Notes: generated by a model from the letters alone, not told the origin. A stretch of DNA of 64,000 nt from Flammeovirga pectinis (GCF_003970675.1 NZ_CP034562.1:62001-126000), one strand, 5' to 3'. Positions 1-10,249 are shown, counted from the stretch's first letter. Numbers and translations are program-made.

Positions 1-555
1 GAAATTCAACCTGATTTCTTATTGGGTTTCCAAAATAGCTTTACCTACAAAGGAGTTACTTTAAACTTTTTGATTGATTGGAATCAAGGTGGTAAGATGA
101 TTTCTAGAACTGTTGGTGATTTAAGATACGATGGTTTTGCAGAAGAGACCGCTTTAAATAGAGAGCAAGCATTTATAGATAGAAATGCTTATGTAGAAAA
201 CGGTGATGGAACATTAAGACAAAATGATATTGCTGTTACGCATCAGGATTATTGGCAGAGCTATTCTACAAGTGGAATTGCAGAAGGAGCCGTGTTTAAT
301 AAAACATATATAAAACTGAGAGAAGTAAGCTTGGCTTATACATTACCACCATCAATTATAAAAAAGACAAACTTCTTAAAGTCAGTTTCAATTGGGTTTG
401 AGGCAAGAAACTTATGGTTAATCTATAGTGAAATTCCTCATATTGACCCAGAGACAAGTTTATTCCAAGCAGCTAGTGATGCGTCTGGAGCTGTAGAAAT
501 GGGTAGTTTACCCTCAACAAGAAGTTTTGGAGGAAACCTAAAAATTATTTTTTAA
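1..555 (+). CDS. SusC/RagA-type TonB-dependent outer-membrane transporter, C-terminal end (partial)
   Basis: The reading frame is open from base 1, so this is the last ~184 residues of a gene that begins outside the window. It looks like the final strands of a TonB-dependent barrel: alternating hydrophobic/aromatic stretches, the segment YIKLREVSLAYTLPPSI followed by VSIGFEARNLWL, and a C-terminal RSFGGNLKIIF ending in an aromatic residue, all typical of SusC/RagA proteins. The SusD-like gene starts one base after the stop codon, the standard SusC-SusD arrangement. SusC-type barrels import ligands captured by the SusD lid, energised by TonB. The N-terminal plug is not visible, so the substrate cannot be judged from this gene. 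Confidence 0.88.
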   Translation, partial: EIQPDFLLGFQNSFTYKGVTLNFLIDWNQGGKMISRTVGDLRYDGFAEETALNREQAFIDRNAYVENGDGTLRQNDIAVTHQDYWQSYSTSGIAEGAVFNKTYIKLREVSLAYTLPPSIIKKTNFLKSVSIGFEARNLWLIYSEIPHIDPETSLFQAASDASGAVEMGSLPSTRSFGGNLKIIF

Positions 556-556
556 G

Positions 557-2050
557 ATGATTATGGATAAAAAAATTATAACCCTACTTCAAAGAGGATG
601 TTTGGCGTTGACTTTTCTCCTAACATTTTCTTGTGATAGTATTCTAGATATCAACACAGATCCGTTTGCCGCTGGAGACGATCAGATAGCAGAACAACCA
701 GGCTTATTGATGACAACAGTAATTACAAGTATATCATCTGATAAGGTGATGGAAACTAATTTATTTAATCGTTGGTCTCAGCATTATGTAGGTGCAGGGG
801 CATCTGTTTTTTCAGAAGCTGATAATTATTCAATACCAGCTTATCCTCAAACAAATACGTGGTCAACATATTATGTTTCAGCATTAAAAAATGCGAGTAG
901 AGGTGAGCAGTTAGCACTAAGCGTAGGAGAACAAAATACAGCAGCTCAATTTAAAATTATTCAAGCTTTTGCATTTTATCATCTTACATTAATGTTTGAA
1001 GATATTCCATTTTCAGAATCTTTAAATACAGATGTACTATTTCCAAAAGGAGATACTCAAGAGAATGTATTGAAAGGGATTGTTCAAATGATAGATCAAG
1101 CAATAGCTGATATAGACATAACTAATAATGAGAAAATAAGTGGAGAAGATTTGCTTTTTAAAGGTGATCTAACAAGATGGATAAAGTTTGCTAATTCAAT
1201 TAAAATTAAAACATTAATGGTTTTAGCACAGAAAGATCCTACATATGCTAAATCGAGATTAGAAAAAGCATTTAATGATGATCACGTTGATGAGCTAGCT
1301 GAACAAGTTCAATTAGATTATTATGATGATCTAACAAATGCGAACCAGTTTTATAAACTTCATTACCAATATGCAGGTGGGCAAAGTTTATTCTTCTATG
1401 CATCAAATCCATTTATAGATTTATTAAGGGGGTCTAATGATCCACGTATTGATATATTTTATGATCGTCCAGAGGGAACTTCAGAAGCAGTACCTCATAG
1501 AGGTGTAGACCCAGGTTCTCGTTCATCTTTTACAGTTACCTCTTCATTAAGCCTTCATTTTATTTCTGCAACTTCTCCAGATTTTTGGGTCACTGCCGCA
1601 GAAATGAGGTTTTTAAGAGCTGAAGCAATCCTTAAAGGTTGGATATCGGGAGATGCATCAGATGCAGACCAATATTACAAGGAAGGAATAATTCTCAATA
1701 TTATTCATTTAAATAATTTGGCAACAGTGTTGGATTCAGGAAGAGGAATTACACAAGGTGAGTTTGATATCTATATTGGAGGATTACCTGATTTGGATAA
1801 TCTTTCTGATGCAAATGCCATTAAAGCAGTTTACCAACAAGGGTATATTGAAACTTTTAATAGAGGAATGGATGCTTGGACTTATGTGAGACGAACGGGT
1901 TATCCAGAAAATAAGCCTTTACCAGTAGATGCTGTTTTGAGTAGCCATATTACAAGATTACCTTACTCTCCAAGTGAAGTAAGTGCTAATCCTAATATCC
2001 CAAAACAAAAAGCACTGGATTTACCAATGTGGTTTATGTCATCTAACTAA
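557..2050 (+). CDS. SusD/RagB-like substrate-binding outer-membrane lipoprotein
   Basis: A 497-residue protein with a lipoprotein signal peptide (lipobox LTFSC, predicted lipidated Cys26) and the opening CDSILDINTDPF, which resembles the SusD-like families found beside SusC proteins. Internal features such as FYHLTLMFEDIPFSES and WVTAAEMRFLRAEA fit the helical TPR-like fold of SusD. It would sit on the outer face of the outer membrane as the lid of the SusC barrel. The start at 557 is one base after the SusC stop; an ATG two codons later (563) is an equally possible start. Because a secreted subtilisin is encoded in the same run, peptides are a more likely ligand than glycans (inference, by analogy with RagAB). 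Confidence 0.9.
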   Translation: MIMDKKIITLLQRGCLALTFLLTFSCDSILDINTDPFAAGDDQIAEQPGLLMTTVITSISSDKVMETNLFNRWSQHYVGAGASVFSEADNYSIPAYPQTNTWSTYYVSALKNASRGEQLALSVGEQNTAAQFKIIQAFAFYHLTLMFEDIPFSESLNTDVLFPKGDTQENVLKGIVQMIDQAIADIDITNNEKISGEDLLFKGDLTRWIKFANSIKIKTLMVLAQKDPTYAKSRLEKAFNDDHVDELAEQVQLDYYDDLTNANQFYKLHYQYAGGQSLFFYASNPFIDLLRGSNDPRIDIFYDRPEGTSEAVPHRGVDPGSRSSFTVTSSLSLHFISATSPDFWVTAAEMRFLRAEAILKGWISGDASDADQYYKEGIILNIIHLNNLATVLDSGRGITQGEFDIYIGGLPDLDNLSDANAIKAVYQQGYIETFNRGMDAWTYVRRTGYPENKPLPVDAVLSSHITRLPYSPSEVSANPNIPKQKALDLPMWFMSSN

Positions 2051-2062
2051 AACTAAATACAC

Positions 2063-2980
2063 ATGAAAAAAATAGTAAATATATGGGTACTGTGTATTGG
2101 ACTGACTTTCCAGAGTTGCGAATTATACGATACTTATAAAGATGAAGTAAATGCTGAATTTATTGGTGAGACTGTAGCTTTTGCTGTTGCAACTCCAATA
2201 GGAGAAGCAGATTCAGTAAAAGAAAATTCAGTGCCGCTAAGTTTGACTGTAGAAATGCCAATGGCAATTCAAACAAATAGAGGAATTGAAGTAAGATATA
2301 CTTTTGAGGGAGATGCTGTGTTTGGAACAGATTTTACGGCAAAAGCTATTGAACGAAATGAACCTAATGCATCTGATGTTACTGAAAAATATGCAACTTC
2401 TCAAGGAGGAAAGTTTGTAATGAAAAATAGAGAGATAACAGAGGATGAATCTGGTGATGAAAGCTATACAAATACTCAAAATACAGCTATAATAGAAATC
2501 TCTCCTTTAGTAGTTGCAGGAGTTGATAAAACCTCAGGAAAGACTCTTTCAATTGTTTTATCTTCTGCAAAAAATCTAGATAATGGAGAGCAAATAACAG
2601 TTGGGCAGGGTGGAATTAAGAAAGAATATAATATTATTATTAATGATATTCATTGTCCAACAAGTCTTGCAGGTAATTATGGTGCTCAAATTTCTACAGA
2701 GACAGGTATCCAAGATATTCCTGATGTTACTTTAACAAAAGTAGATGCATTAGCCAATCCCGATGATATTTGGGGATTATATGATATTTCTAATATTGCA
2801 GGTGATATTCAAGATATTCCATTCCAAATAATTGATCAATGTGGAGAGTTTTTAGGGCCATCAGACAGTTACATTTCTGTACAAGGTGAAACTGAAACTA
2901 ATGGAAGAATAGTATTAGATGTAATGTTTAGTGATGGAACAACCACTAAACAATGGATTTTATATCTCACTAAAAAATAG
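2063..2980 (+). CDS. Surface or periplasmic lipoprotein with beta-sandwich-like regions, unknown function
   Basis: A 305-residue protein with a short signal peptide and lipobox FQSC (Cys19). It begins 12 bases after the SusD-like gene and ends 5 bases before the subtilisin gene, so it is almost certainly in the same transcript. The middle is rich in short beta-type segments and contains phrases such as GDAVFGTDFT and KTLSIVLSSAKNL that resemble Calx-beta or DUF4843-like extracellular domains, but I cannot assign a family firmly. Two Cys residues in the C-terminal half (near DIHCPTS and IIDQCGEF) could form a disulphide. Its likely role is an accessory surface lipoprotein of the SusCD complex (inference from position). 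Confidence 0.75.
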   Translation: MKKIVNIWVLCIGLTFQSCELYDTYKDEVNAEFIGETVAFAVATPIGEADSVKENSVPLSLTVEMPMAIQTNRGIEVRYTFEGDAVFGTDFTAKAIERNEPNASDVTEKYATSQGGKFVMKNREITEDESGDESYTNTQNTAIIEISPLVVAGVDKTSGKTLSIVLSSAKNLDNGEQITVGQGGIKKEYNIIINDIHCPTSLAGNYGAQISTETGIQDIPDVTLTKVDALANPDDIWGLYDISNIAGDIQDIPFQIIDQCGEFLGPSDSYISVQGETETNGRIVLDVMFSDGTTTKQWILYLTKK

Positions 2981-2985
2981 CAACA

Positions 2986-5900
2986 ATGATAAAGAATTAT
3001 TCTTTTCTTCTAGTACTCATTGGATGTCTCTTTTTAGGAAGAGATGTTGAGGCTCAGAAGTTACAATCAATCTCAAATCCAAATCAAAAATGGATAAGTC
3101 CTTCCATTAAAACTGCTCCTTCAAAATTATTTGTAAGGTTTAAAGAAGCGAATGATGTAAACTATGCTTACATGGAAAGTGGCCAACCTCAATTTGTTTC
3201 ATCAGAGAAGCAAAGGTTATATAAATTACTTACAGATGCACGTGTAAAATCTGTTTTAGAACCAATGAGTGTTCTTAAAAACAGTGTATCAGATGTACTT
3301 CAAATTACACTTTATAATGATAATGACTTAGAACGTTATCGTAATGAATTGAGTAAGGACAAGAATGTAATGTATGTAGAAAGTGTTCCTTTACCACAAA
3401 CATTTGCAGACCCTAATGATCCATTATTTTCAGATCAATACCATATTAATTTAGTTGGAGCAATAGATGCTTGGTCTAAAAAAACAGACAATCCGAATGC
3501 TCCAAAAAATGATATAGTTTTAGCAATTGTTGATGATGGGGTATTGATAACTCATGAAGATTTAGTAGCAAATATTTTTATCAATGAAGGTGAAACCCCT
3601 AATAATGGTAAGGATGATGATGGTAATGGTTACATTGATGATTACAATGGTTGGGATGCCTCTGGAACTACTTATGAAAATGGAGATCCAGACCCAACTC
3701 CTCCAGAAGCACAAGCAGGACGGTTTACATTTTCTCATGGAACGCACTGTGCTGGTATAGCAGGTGCAGTAACTAATAATGGAATAGGTGTTACTTCGGT
3801 TTCAAATAATGGAATTAAAATTTTAGCCGTAAAAGCAACATCAGATGATACTCCCTCTGCGAGGGCTATTACTCATTCAACAGAAGCGTTGATGTATGCA
3901 ATTGCAATGGAAGCAGATGTAGTGAGTATGTCTTTTGGTAGTTACTTCTATTCTGCTACTGTGTCTAGAATGATAGATGAAGCAACAGAAGATGGAATGC
4001 TTTTTATTGCAGCAGCAGGTAATGATAATGTAAACTTAGCAAGCTACCCTGCAGGATATAATAATGTAATTGCAGTCGCAAATACAACAAGTAATGATGT
4101 TAAATCTCCATCTTCTCAATATGGTTCTTGGATTGATATTTCGGCACCAGGTACTGATATTATTAGTACTGTAGCAGCTGATAATGGTAATCCGAAAGGA
4201 GATTATGCACCTTATACTGGTACATCAATGTCATGTCCATTAGTTGCAGGAGCAGCGGCTTTCCTTAAAACCCAAGATTCCACTTTGTCGCCAATACAGC
4301 TGAAAGCTTTACTTTTAGGAACTGCAACAGATATTAACCCAAGGAACCCTGGTTATCAGAATAGTTTGGGTGCAGGTAGAATAAATATGGATGCTGCAAT
4401 GGATGCTTTATTGGCAAATAGACCATTAGCTGCTTTTAATATCTTATCAGATAATGGTATCCTAAATCAAGAATTAGAATTTGAAAACCTATCTATTGGT
4501 AATGGTTTAACATACGAATGGAACTTTGGTGATAGTCAAAAAAGTAATGCAACTACTGATACAGTAGGACATACTTATACAGATATTCCTGATTTAGGCT
4601 CATACATTATTACACTTACTGTTACAGATTCTCAAGGAAGAAAAAATACATTTAGAAGAGGTATTCAGATGACTGAAGGACCTCCTTCTAGTCCAATAGA
4701 GACAGTGCCATTTGCTACTGACTTTTTATTAGACACAGGTGGTTTTGTAACAGAAACTGTATTCTTGGATGGAGGGTCTGGTAATGATATTTGGGAACAT
4801 GCAAGAGCAAGAGGGAATGTATTAAATAGTGGAGATTCTTCTGTTTGGGTTACTACTTCTGGTGGCGGAGTTCCTTTTAGGTCATTTTCGGCTATTTTAT
4901 ATACACCAACCTTTGATTTAACGACAGCGAATAGAGAATATAAAATTCACTTTACAAAGAGTATGGATATTACCTATTGTAATGCTCCGGCAGCTTGTCA
5001 GATGCAGTATACAATAGATAATGGAGGTACTTGGAAACTTTTAGGTGAAGCAAATGATGGTTTAGGAACAGGGTGGTATAATAAATCTCCCAATGATGCA
5101 TGTGCTATTCATCCTATCATTTTCCAAGATCAAGCAGGTTGGTTAGGTAACTTTGATAATGATTCTACATCATATAATGTATCATTTTTGGCAGGGGAAC
5201 AGGTTCGATTTAGATTTGTATACCGTCATGAATCAGCATTCCAAATCCAAGATACAGATGATGGCTTTATGGTCAGAGACTTTGAGGTGACATCTGAAGT
5301 TCCAACTGGAGAATTTACATCTCCGTCTATTGTTGAGTATATAAATAGACCCCTTGATTTTATTTATAATTCTGGAGGTGCAACAACATACGCATGGAAC
5401 TTTGGTGATGGTAACACATCAACAGATCAAAATCCTACTCATACTTATACAACAGCAGGAAATTATTTTGTTTCTCTTGAAGTGGATGGAAATACAGCAT
5501 CTAATTATCAGGATACGATAGCAATTTTAGGAGAAAAGAAAGCTCCTTTTTACCCTTCTGATGGTGGAGATTTAGAAACTAATGAGCTCTTGTTCTATCC
5601 ATATAACTTAGCAGGGAATGATTTAAAGAAAGGGAATTCGACAATTGATGGTAAGTCGGGAACAACGAGTGGAGATAGTGCATATGTGCTTGGCCCAGAT
5701 ACTACTGCTTACGAAGTACCAACAGGATTTTATCTTTATACATCAGTTTTTGATTTACCCGGTGATAGTAACAGTGGAGATTCTACACAAATGTTTTCTT
5801 TCAATATTAAACAAGATGTGGCAAATAAGGTAGATGGAATGTATACAGAGTATTCTGATGATTATGGAAAATCTTGGTCTCCTTTAGGGTATTTTATTGA

Positions 5901-6651
5901 TCCATCTTGGACAAATGCATTTTCTTCTGAAGATTATTGGGGAGGAGAAGGTATTCCATTAATAACGGGCTCTACAAATAATAATTGGGAAACGAAATTT
6001 ATACCTTTAGCAGGTTTTGAAGGTGAACAATTAGCCTTTAGGTTATTCTTTGTTGGAGCAAATGCAGATTCTAGTGGAGGTATAGGTTTAGCTTTAGATG
6101 ATTTTAGAGTAGTTCCTTATAATCCTCAAGTCACTTCTTTATCTTATTCAGTTGATAAAACGGAAGCTGGCTTAAATCAGGAAATAACTTTTACAAATAC
6201 ATCCGATGCTGATACAGCTTTAATAGGTTGGTACTTTGGAGAAGAGGGAGATGCTTTACCGTCGATAGCTTACGGCGCTGGCCCTCATGAAGTTTCTTAT
6301 ACTACAGAAGGTAGTAAATCAATAGCTATGTTTGTAATAGGGTCAACGACTCAAAAAGAATTTCAAAATGCTGTTAGAATTGATGCTTCAATTACAAGCT
6401 TAGAAGAGGAGATTGTTTCTAATTCACCTATAATATTCCCGAACCCTGGAGAAGGAAATCAATTACATATTTTATCAGATCAATTAATTGATAAAGTTGA
6501 AATTTATAAATCTACAGGTCAAGTTATGGGACTAAGTCAAAAGTTTGTGAACGGTGTAATGGATGTTTCTAAATTACCACCGGGAGTTTATATTTTAAAA
6601 CTCCAGCAACATAATGGTGAAATTTATCATAAGAAATTCATAAAAAAATAA
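2986..6651 (+). CDS. Secreted subtilisin-family (S8) serine protease with PKD domains and T9SS C-terminal sorting domain
   Basis: A 1221-residue secreted protease. After a signal peptide and prodomain-like region, the S8 catalytic triad is visible: Asp183 in IVDDGV, His251 in HGTHCAG and Ser414 in GTSMSCP, with oxyanion Asn346 in AAAGNDN. Two PKD-type domains follow (WNFGD near residues 510 and 804, each ending in an HTYT-like segment), alternating with beta-rich regions that look like adhesion or carbohydrate-binding modules, then a third PKD-like region near residue 1085. The last ~75 residues (IIFPNPGEG ... GVYILKLQ ... KKFIKK) form a type A T9SS sorting domain, so the protein should cross the outer membrane by T9SS and be released or anchored. 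It follows the SusCD-type genes closely, suggesting it produces the peptides that they import. Confidence 0.93.
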   Translation: MIKNYSFLLVLIGCLFLGRDVEAQKLQSISNPNQKWISPSIKTAPSKLFVRFKEANDVNYAYMESGQPQFVSSEKQRLYKLLTDARVKSVLEPMSVLKNSVSDVLQITLYNDNDLERYRNELSKDKNVMYVESVPLPQTFADPNDPLFSDQYHINLVGAIDAWSKKTDNPNAPKNDIVLAIVDDGVLITHEDLVANIFINEGETPNNGKDDDGNGYIDDYNGWDASGTTYENGDPDPTPPEAQAGRFTFSHGTHCAGIAGAVTNNGIGVTSVSNNGIKILAVKATSDDTPSARAITHSTEALMYAIAMEADVVSMSFGSYFYSATVSRMIDEATEDGMLFIAAAGNDNVNLASYPAGYNNVIAVANTTSNDVKSPSSQYGSWIDISAPGTDIISTVAADNGNPKGDYAPYTGTSMSCPLVAGAAAFLKTQDSTLSPIQLKALLLGTATDINPRNPGYQNSLGAGRINMDAAMDALLANRPLAAFNILSDNGILNQELEFENLSIGNGLTYEWNFGDSQKSNATTDTVGHTYTDIPDLGSYIITLTVTDSQGRKNTFRRGIQMTEGPPSSPIETVPFATDFLLDTGGFVTETVFLDGGSGNDIWEHARARGNVLNSGDSSVWVTTSGGGVPFRSFSAILYTPTFDLTTANREYKIHFTKSMDITYCNAPAACQMQYTIDNGGTWKLLGEANDGLGTGWYNKSPNDACAIHPIIFQDQAGWLGNFDNDSTSYNVSFLAGEQVRFRFVYRHESAFQIQDTDDGFMVRDFEVTSEVPTGEFTSPSIVEYINRPLDFIYNSGGATTYAWNFGDGNTSTDQNPTHTYTTAGNYFVSLEVDGNTASNYQDTIAILGEKKAPFYPSDGGDLETNELLFYPYNLAGNDLKKGNSTIDGKSGTTSGDSAYVLGPDTTAYEVPTGFYLYTSVFDLPGDSNSGDSTQMFSFNIKQDVANKVDGMYTEYSDDYGKSWSPLGYFIDPSWTNAFSSEDYWGGEGIPLITGSTNNNWETKFIPLAGFEGEQLAFRLFFVGANADSSGGIGLALDDFRVVPYNPQVTSLSYSVDKTEAGLNQEITFTNTSDADTALIGWYFGEEGDALPSIAYGAGPHEVSYTTEGSKSIAMFVIGSTTQKEFQNAVRIDASITSLEEEIVSNSPIIFPNPGEGNQLHILSDQLIDKVEIYKSTGQVMGLSQKFVNGVMDVSKLPPGVYILKLQQHNGEIYHKKFIKK

Positions 6652-6654
6652 GTA

Positions 6655-6688
6655 AAAAAGAGATTGTCAATAACGACAATCTCTTTTT
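6655..6688. terminator. Bidirectional intrinsic terminator between the protease and the TonB receptor genes
   Basis: A perfect 14-bp inverted repeat (6655-6668 and 6675-6688) with a six-base loop AATAAC. It is A-rich at one end and T-rich at the other, so a U-tract follows the stem on either strand. It lies between two convergent genes (stops at 6651 and 6691) and can end both transcripts. Confidence 0.9.
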
Positions 6689-6690
6689 CT

Positions 6691-9189
6691 TTAGAATTGT
6701 TTTTCTCCAAAAACAGTATTTTTATTGGCCTTTTTCTTAGAATTAAGTGAATAATTAACGCTTAGTTCTAAAATAGGACCATACCTGTAATATGTAGTTC
6801 TTTGATAAAAAGCATCTTCTCCAGTTATTCTATCTTGCCCTGTAGTATCTAACCCTTTAATATTAGATTGAAAAATGTCATTTGCTCTTCCTGTAAATGT
6901 CCAACTTGGTAGGGCAGTGGGTTTATATACCAAAGCAATATTACTCATATAGAACATATCATTTTGTCCTTGAGCAGTTACTGTTGCAGATTGTATATCT
7001 ATATCCCAAACTAATGAAAGTGTTTTATGAATATCAGCATTGATTGTAGATTTTAAACTCCAATTCATGCTACTTTGATCTATGTTGTAGTCGTAAATTT
7101 CGCCATTAATAGAATAGTGATATAACGAACCTCCTACAAATAGTTTCACCTTTTTAGCAATATCAAAATTTGCATTTAATTCAAGTCCTAAAGATTGATC
7201 ATTACCCGCATTAGTATAACTTCTCATAAGTACATTTTCTCCAGCATTTACCGTATTCACCCTAAAAACTGCATTTTCAACACCTCTATAAAAAGCTGTT
7301 ACACCTATTGTCTGATTACCAATGGATTTATTATATGTAATCTCAGCTAAATTTACATATTCAGGTTCTAATGTAGGGTCACCAACTTCATAGACCTCAT
7401 AATGCCTTCTATAAAGAAATGGAGCCATGTTTTTTGTTGGTGGACGATTAATTCTTCTACTAGCTCCAAATATAAATCGGTCATTTTCTGTCAATTCATA
7501 ATCAAGATTGATCGATGGGAAAAAATCCAATTTCTGAACTACAAATTCATCTTGTTCTGGAATATCTACGATAGGAAATACATTATAATTACCAACCTCC
7601 ATTCGCTGATCCATGTATTCCATTCGAACACCAGCTTTTAAACTGAATTTTCCCCAATGAGCTCCATAATCTACATAAGTTGCATAAATACCTCTCGTTA
7701 AGTTATAATTATTTGAGTAAGGGTGAGCATCCCAGCTTCCATTAGTGCTTAAAGTATCATAATTATAATTACCAGTTTGTTTTAAAAATTGGGGCTGTGC
7801 TCCAAAAGATAAAGTTTGATTATCAGCAATGGGCATTTCATAATCAATAGATAAACGAATACCATCTAAAGGCTGAACTGTAGTTTGAGTATAATGTGTT
7901 GTTACTTCTCCAATGGTCCCTGTTTCATTATCATAGATGTGATTTTTATTATCAAGGTCATCTCCTAAAGAAGAGTGTTCATATACTAACCCAAGAGTAA
8001 GTTTAGACATATTATCAAACTGAATATTATAATCTAAATTGGCTGTATGAAAATCACCATACCTTTCATGAGTATTGGGATTGTAGATATATTCATTAGT
8101 TCCAGGGATTAGATTACCATTAGCATCATTGTAATAATTATGGTATTTATAATTAGCAGTTCTTTTATTGCTTTTATGACCATAGAAATATGATGCAGAA
8201 ATAGATGAATTATCATTTATATCATACCCAATACCTAAATTTGCTGAATAATTAGTATGATACTCAGGGCGGTCACCTTCTGCATCCATATGATAAGTAC
8301 CACCTTTATACGGACCTTCAAATTGATTAATAGTAGACTCTCCTTCTCTTCTTCCATCCACATTTCTGCTAAGGTAATTTGTACCAAGGGTATAGGACCA
8401 TTTATCTTTTTGATGTGCAATATTAAAATTGCCACCACCTCTCACTGGTTCAGCTCCCTGTTGCCATGGAGATCCACCTAACATACCTCCAACATTTACA
8501 GAAGTTCCATTAAGCTCATTTTTATCAATTGTAATATTGATAATACCGGCTTTACCTTGTGCATCATATTTTGCAGAGGGAACAGTAATAACTTCAATAT
8601 TTTGTATAGAATTTGCTGAGATTTGAGATAGTAAAGTAGAAGGATCTATTTGAGTAGGTTTACCATTAATATATACCATAAATCCTTGTGTACCCCTTAC
8701 AGATACCTCACCTTCTGGAGAAACAGATATTGAAGGGAGTTTATTTAACATGTCAGTTGCTGTGCCACTTCTAGCCGTTTCAAAGTCAGCAGCAGCATAT
8801 ACTTTTCTATCTATTTTGGTACTTACTGTTTCACTCATTCCTTTAATTACAACTTCTTCAAGTTCCTGTAAATTTGGCGATACATACAAAGTACCTAATT
8901 GTACATCGGAATTAGATATAGAGATTTCTCTTTTAAAATTTTGATAACCTACAAATGTAGCTTCAAATGAATATTGACCTTGTTTTATTTTACTTATTGA
9001 GAATTTTCCATCGAAATCAGAACTTCCAAAATTGGTGATTTCATTATTCTGATTAATCAGTTTAACTGTTGCATAAGGGATAGTTTCCTTGGTTTCTTGA
9101 TCAATAAGTTGCCCTGTCACTGAGCGTGTTTGTCCATAACTTATTGAGCACAGAAGTACTAATAAGCATAGAGTGAATATTTTTTTCAT
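6691..9189 (-). CDS. TonB-dependent outer-membrane receptor with N-terminal carboxypeptidase-regulatory-like domain
   Basis: An 832-residue protein. It has a signal peptide (about residues 1-19, ending SYGQ), then a CarboxypepD_reg-like domain (about 22-105, with ETIPYATVKL and DFDGKFSI), a plug domain (about 115-235, with TATDMLNKLPSISVSPEG and VRGTQGFMVYINGKP), and a long beta-barrel of the family often annotated 'outer membrane beta-barrel / TonB-dependent receptor'. The C-terminus FGEKQF ends in Phe as barrels do. No SusD partner is nearby, so it is an isolated receptor; its substrate cannot be told from sequence. An AraC-type regulator lies upstream on the same strand, 244 bases away, and may control it. 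Confidence 0.88.
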   Translation of the reverse strand: MKKIFTLCLLVLLCSISYGQTRSVTGQLIDQETKETIPYATVKLINQNNEITNFGSSDFDGKFSISKIKQGQYSFEATFVGYQNFKREISISNSDVQLGTLYVSPNLQELEEVVIKGMSETVSTKIDRKVYAAADFETARSGTATDMLNKLPSISVSPEGEVSVRGTQGFMVYINGKPTQIDPSTLLSQISANSIQNIEVITVPSAKYDAQGKAGIINITIDKNELNGTSVNVGGMLGGSPWQQGAEPVRGGGNFNIAHQKDKWSYTLGTNYLSRNVDGRREGESTINQFEGPYKGGTYHMDAEGDRPEYHTNYSANLGIGYDINDNSSISASYFYGHKSNKRTANYKYHNYYNDANGNLIPGTNEYIYNPNTHERYGDFHTANLDYNIQFDNMSKLTLGLVYEHSSLGDDLDNKNHIYDNETGTIGEVTTHYTQTTVQPLDGIRLSIDYEMPIADNQTLSFGAQPQFLKQTGNYNYDTLSTNGSWDAHPYSNNYNLTRGIYATYVDYGAHWGKFSLKAGVRMEYMDQRMEVGNYNVFPIVDIPEQDEFVVQKLDFFPSINLDYELTENDRFIFGASRRINRPPTKNMAPFLYRRHYEVYEVGDPTLEPEYVNLAEITYNKSIGNQTIGVTAFYRGVENAVFRVNTVNAGENVLMRSYTNAGNDQSLGLELNANFDIAKKVKLFVGGSLYHYSINGEIYDYNIDQSSMNWSLKSTINADIHKTLSLVWDIDIQSATVTAQGQNDMFYMSNIALVYKPTALPSWTFTGRANDIFQSNIKGLDTTGQDRITGEDAFYQRTTYYRYGPILELSVNYSLNSKKKANKNTVFGEKQF

Positions 9190-9433
9190 GATAAAATTAG
9201 GTAGTATAAGTAGTCATCTATAAATCATAACGTATTTGGACTGTATTTTTAGCATTGGTTAGACTATAAAATACTAGAATATAAATTTCTTTATGATTTA
9301 TAAATACCTATTTAAAATTTGTTTGTAAGTAGTATAACTGTGCTTGCAATTTGTTAAATCAGGAGTAAATTAAAGAGGTCTATTTGAAAATAATAAGGAA
9401 CAATTGACTGTTCATGTGTTGTATAAAGAAATA

Positions 9434-10249
9434 TTAATCTTTTTGGCTACGGAAATATGCAGGAGTTTGCTCTGTATTCCTTTTAAAGTATTTGATAAAA
9501 TGAGAATTGTCCTTAAATCCTAATTCATAAGCAATTTCACTAACAGGTAAATTTGTGTAAAGTAAAAATCGTTTAGCTTCTTTTATAATGTATTCTGCAA
9601 TTAATTTAGAAGCAGATAACCCTATAGCATTCCTACAAATAGCATTTAAATTTTGAGGAGTAGTGTGTAATATCTCAGCATAATAATTTACACTGTTTTT
9701 GATATTATCGTTATTTTCTAATAGCTCCTTGAAAGCTGCATAGAGTGGAGGTAGATTAGATAATTTACTTTGGATTGGTTTTGTATTAATTAAAGTTTTT
9801 GCAAAAAGAGCCTTTAATAACCCTTCTATAATAGATTGTTGATATTTCGATGGATTTTTTGATTCTTCAACCAATAGTTCAAAAATTTGAGTAAGATTTT
9901 TTTCATCTTCAACTTCAACACAAACATGATTACTTATTTCAGAAATAAAGTTTTCTAATTGCTTATCAATAGAATGTTCTAAAAAAGATTTTTTCATAAT
10001 AATCACATACCCTTTTGGAGGGGTTGTAATTTCCCAGTGATGCATCTGTTCTTTTCGCATAAAGAAAAGAACAGGAGGTTTTATTTCATAAGTGTCATTA
10101 TCAATAGTATGATATCCTTTTCCTTCAGACAGAAAGATAACTTCGAAGTATTTATAGTGTTTGTGCGGTTTTGTTGTTCTGATTGAACTTCTAAAGGGCT
10201 CGATTTTAATATCTAAGTTTGCAGATTTATCTTTTACAGTAAGTTCCAT
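9434..10249 (-). CDS. AraC-family transcriptional regulator
   Basis: A 271-residue protein. The N-terminal half is cupin-like (HKHYKYFEVIFLSEGKGYHTID, with PPVLFFMRKEQMHHWEI), as in AraC-type sensors that bind small effectors. The C-terminal ~95 residues form the double helix-turn-helix: first helix pair around NYYAEILHTTPQNLNAICRN, second around VSEIAYELGFKDNSHFIKYF, followed by the family ending TPAYFRS. It is transcribed toward the TonB receptor gene, which is a candidate target, but the 244-base gap suggests separate promoters. The effector is unknown. Confidence 0.9.
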   Translation of the reverse strand: MELTVKDKSANLDIKIEPFRSSIRTTKPHKHYKYFEVIFLSEGKGYHTIDNDTYEIKPPVLFFMRKEQMHHWEITTPPKGYVIIMKKSFLEHSIDKQLENFISEISNHVCVEVEDEKNLTQIFELLVEESKNPSKYQQSIIEGLLKALFAKTLINTKPIQSKLSNLPPLYAAFKELLENNDNIKNSVNYYAEILHTTPQNLNAICRNAIGLSASKLIAEYIIKEAKRFLLYTNLPVSEIAYELGFKDNSHFIKYFKRNTEQTPAYFRSQKD

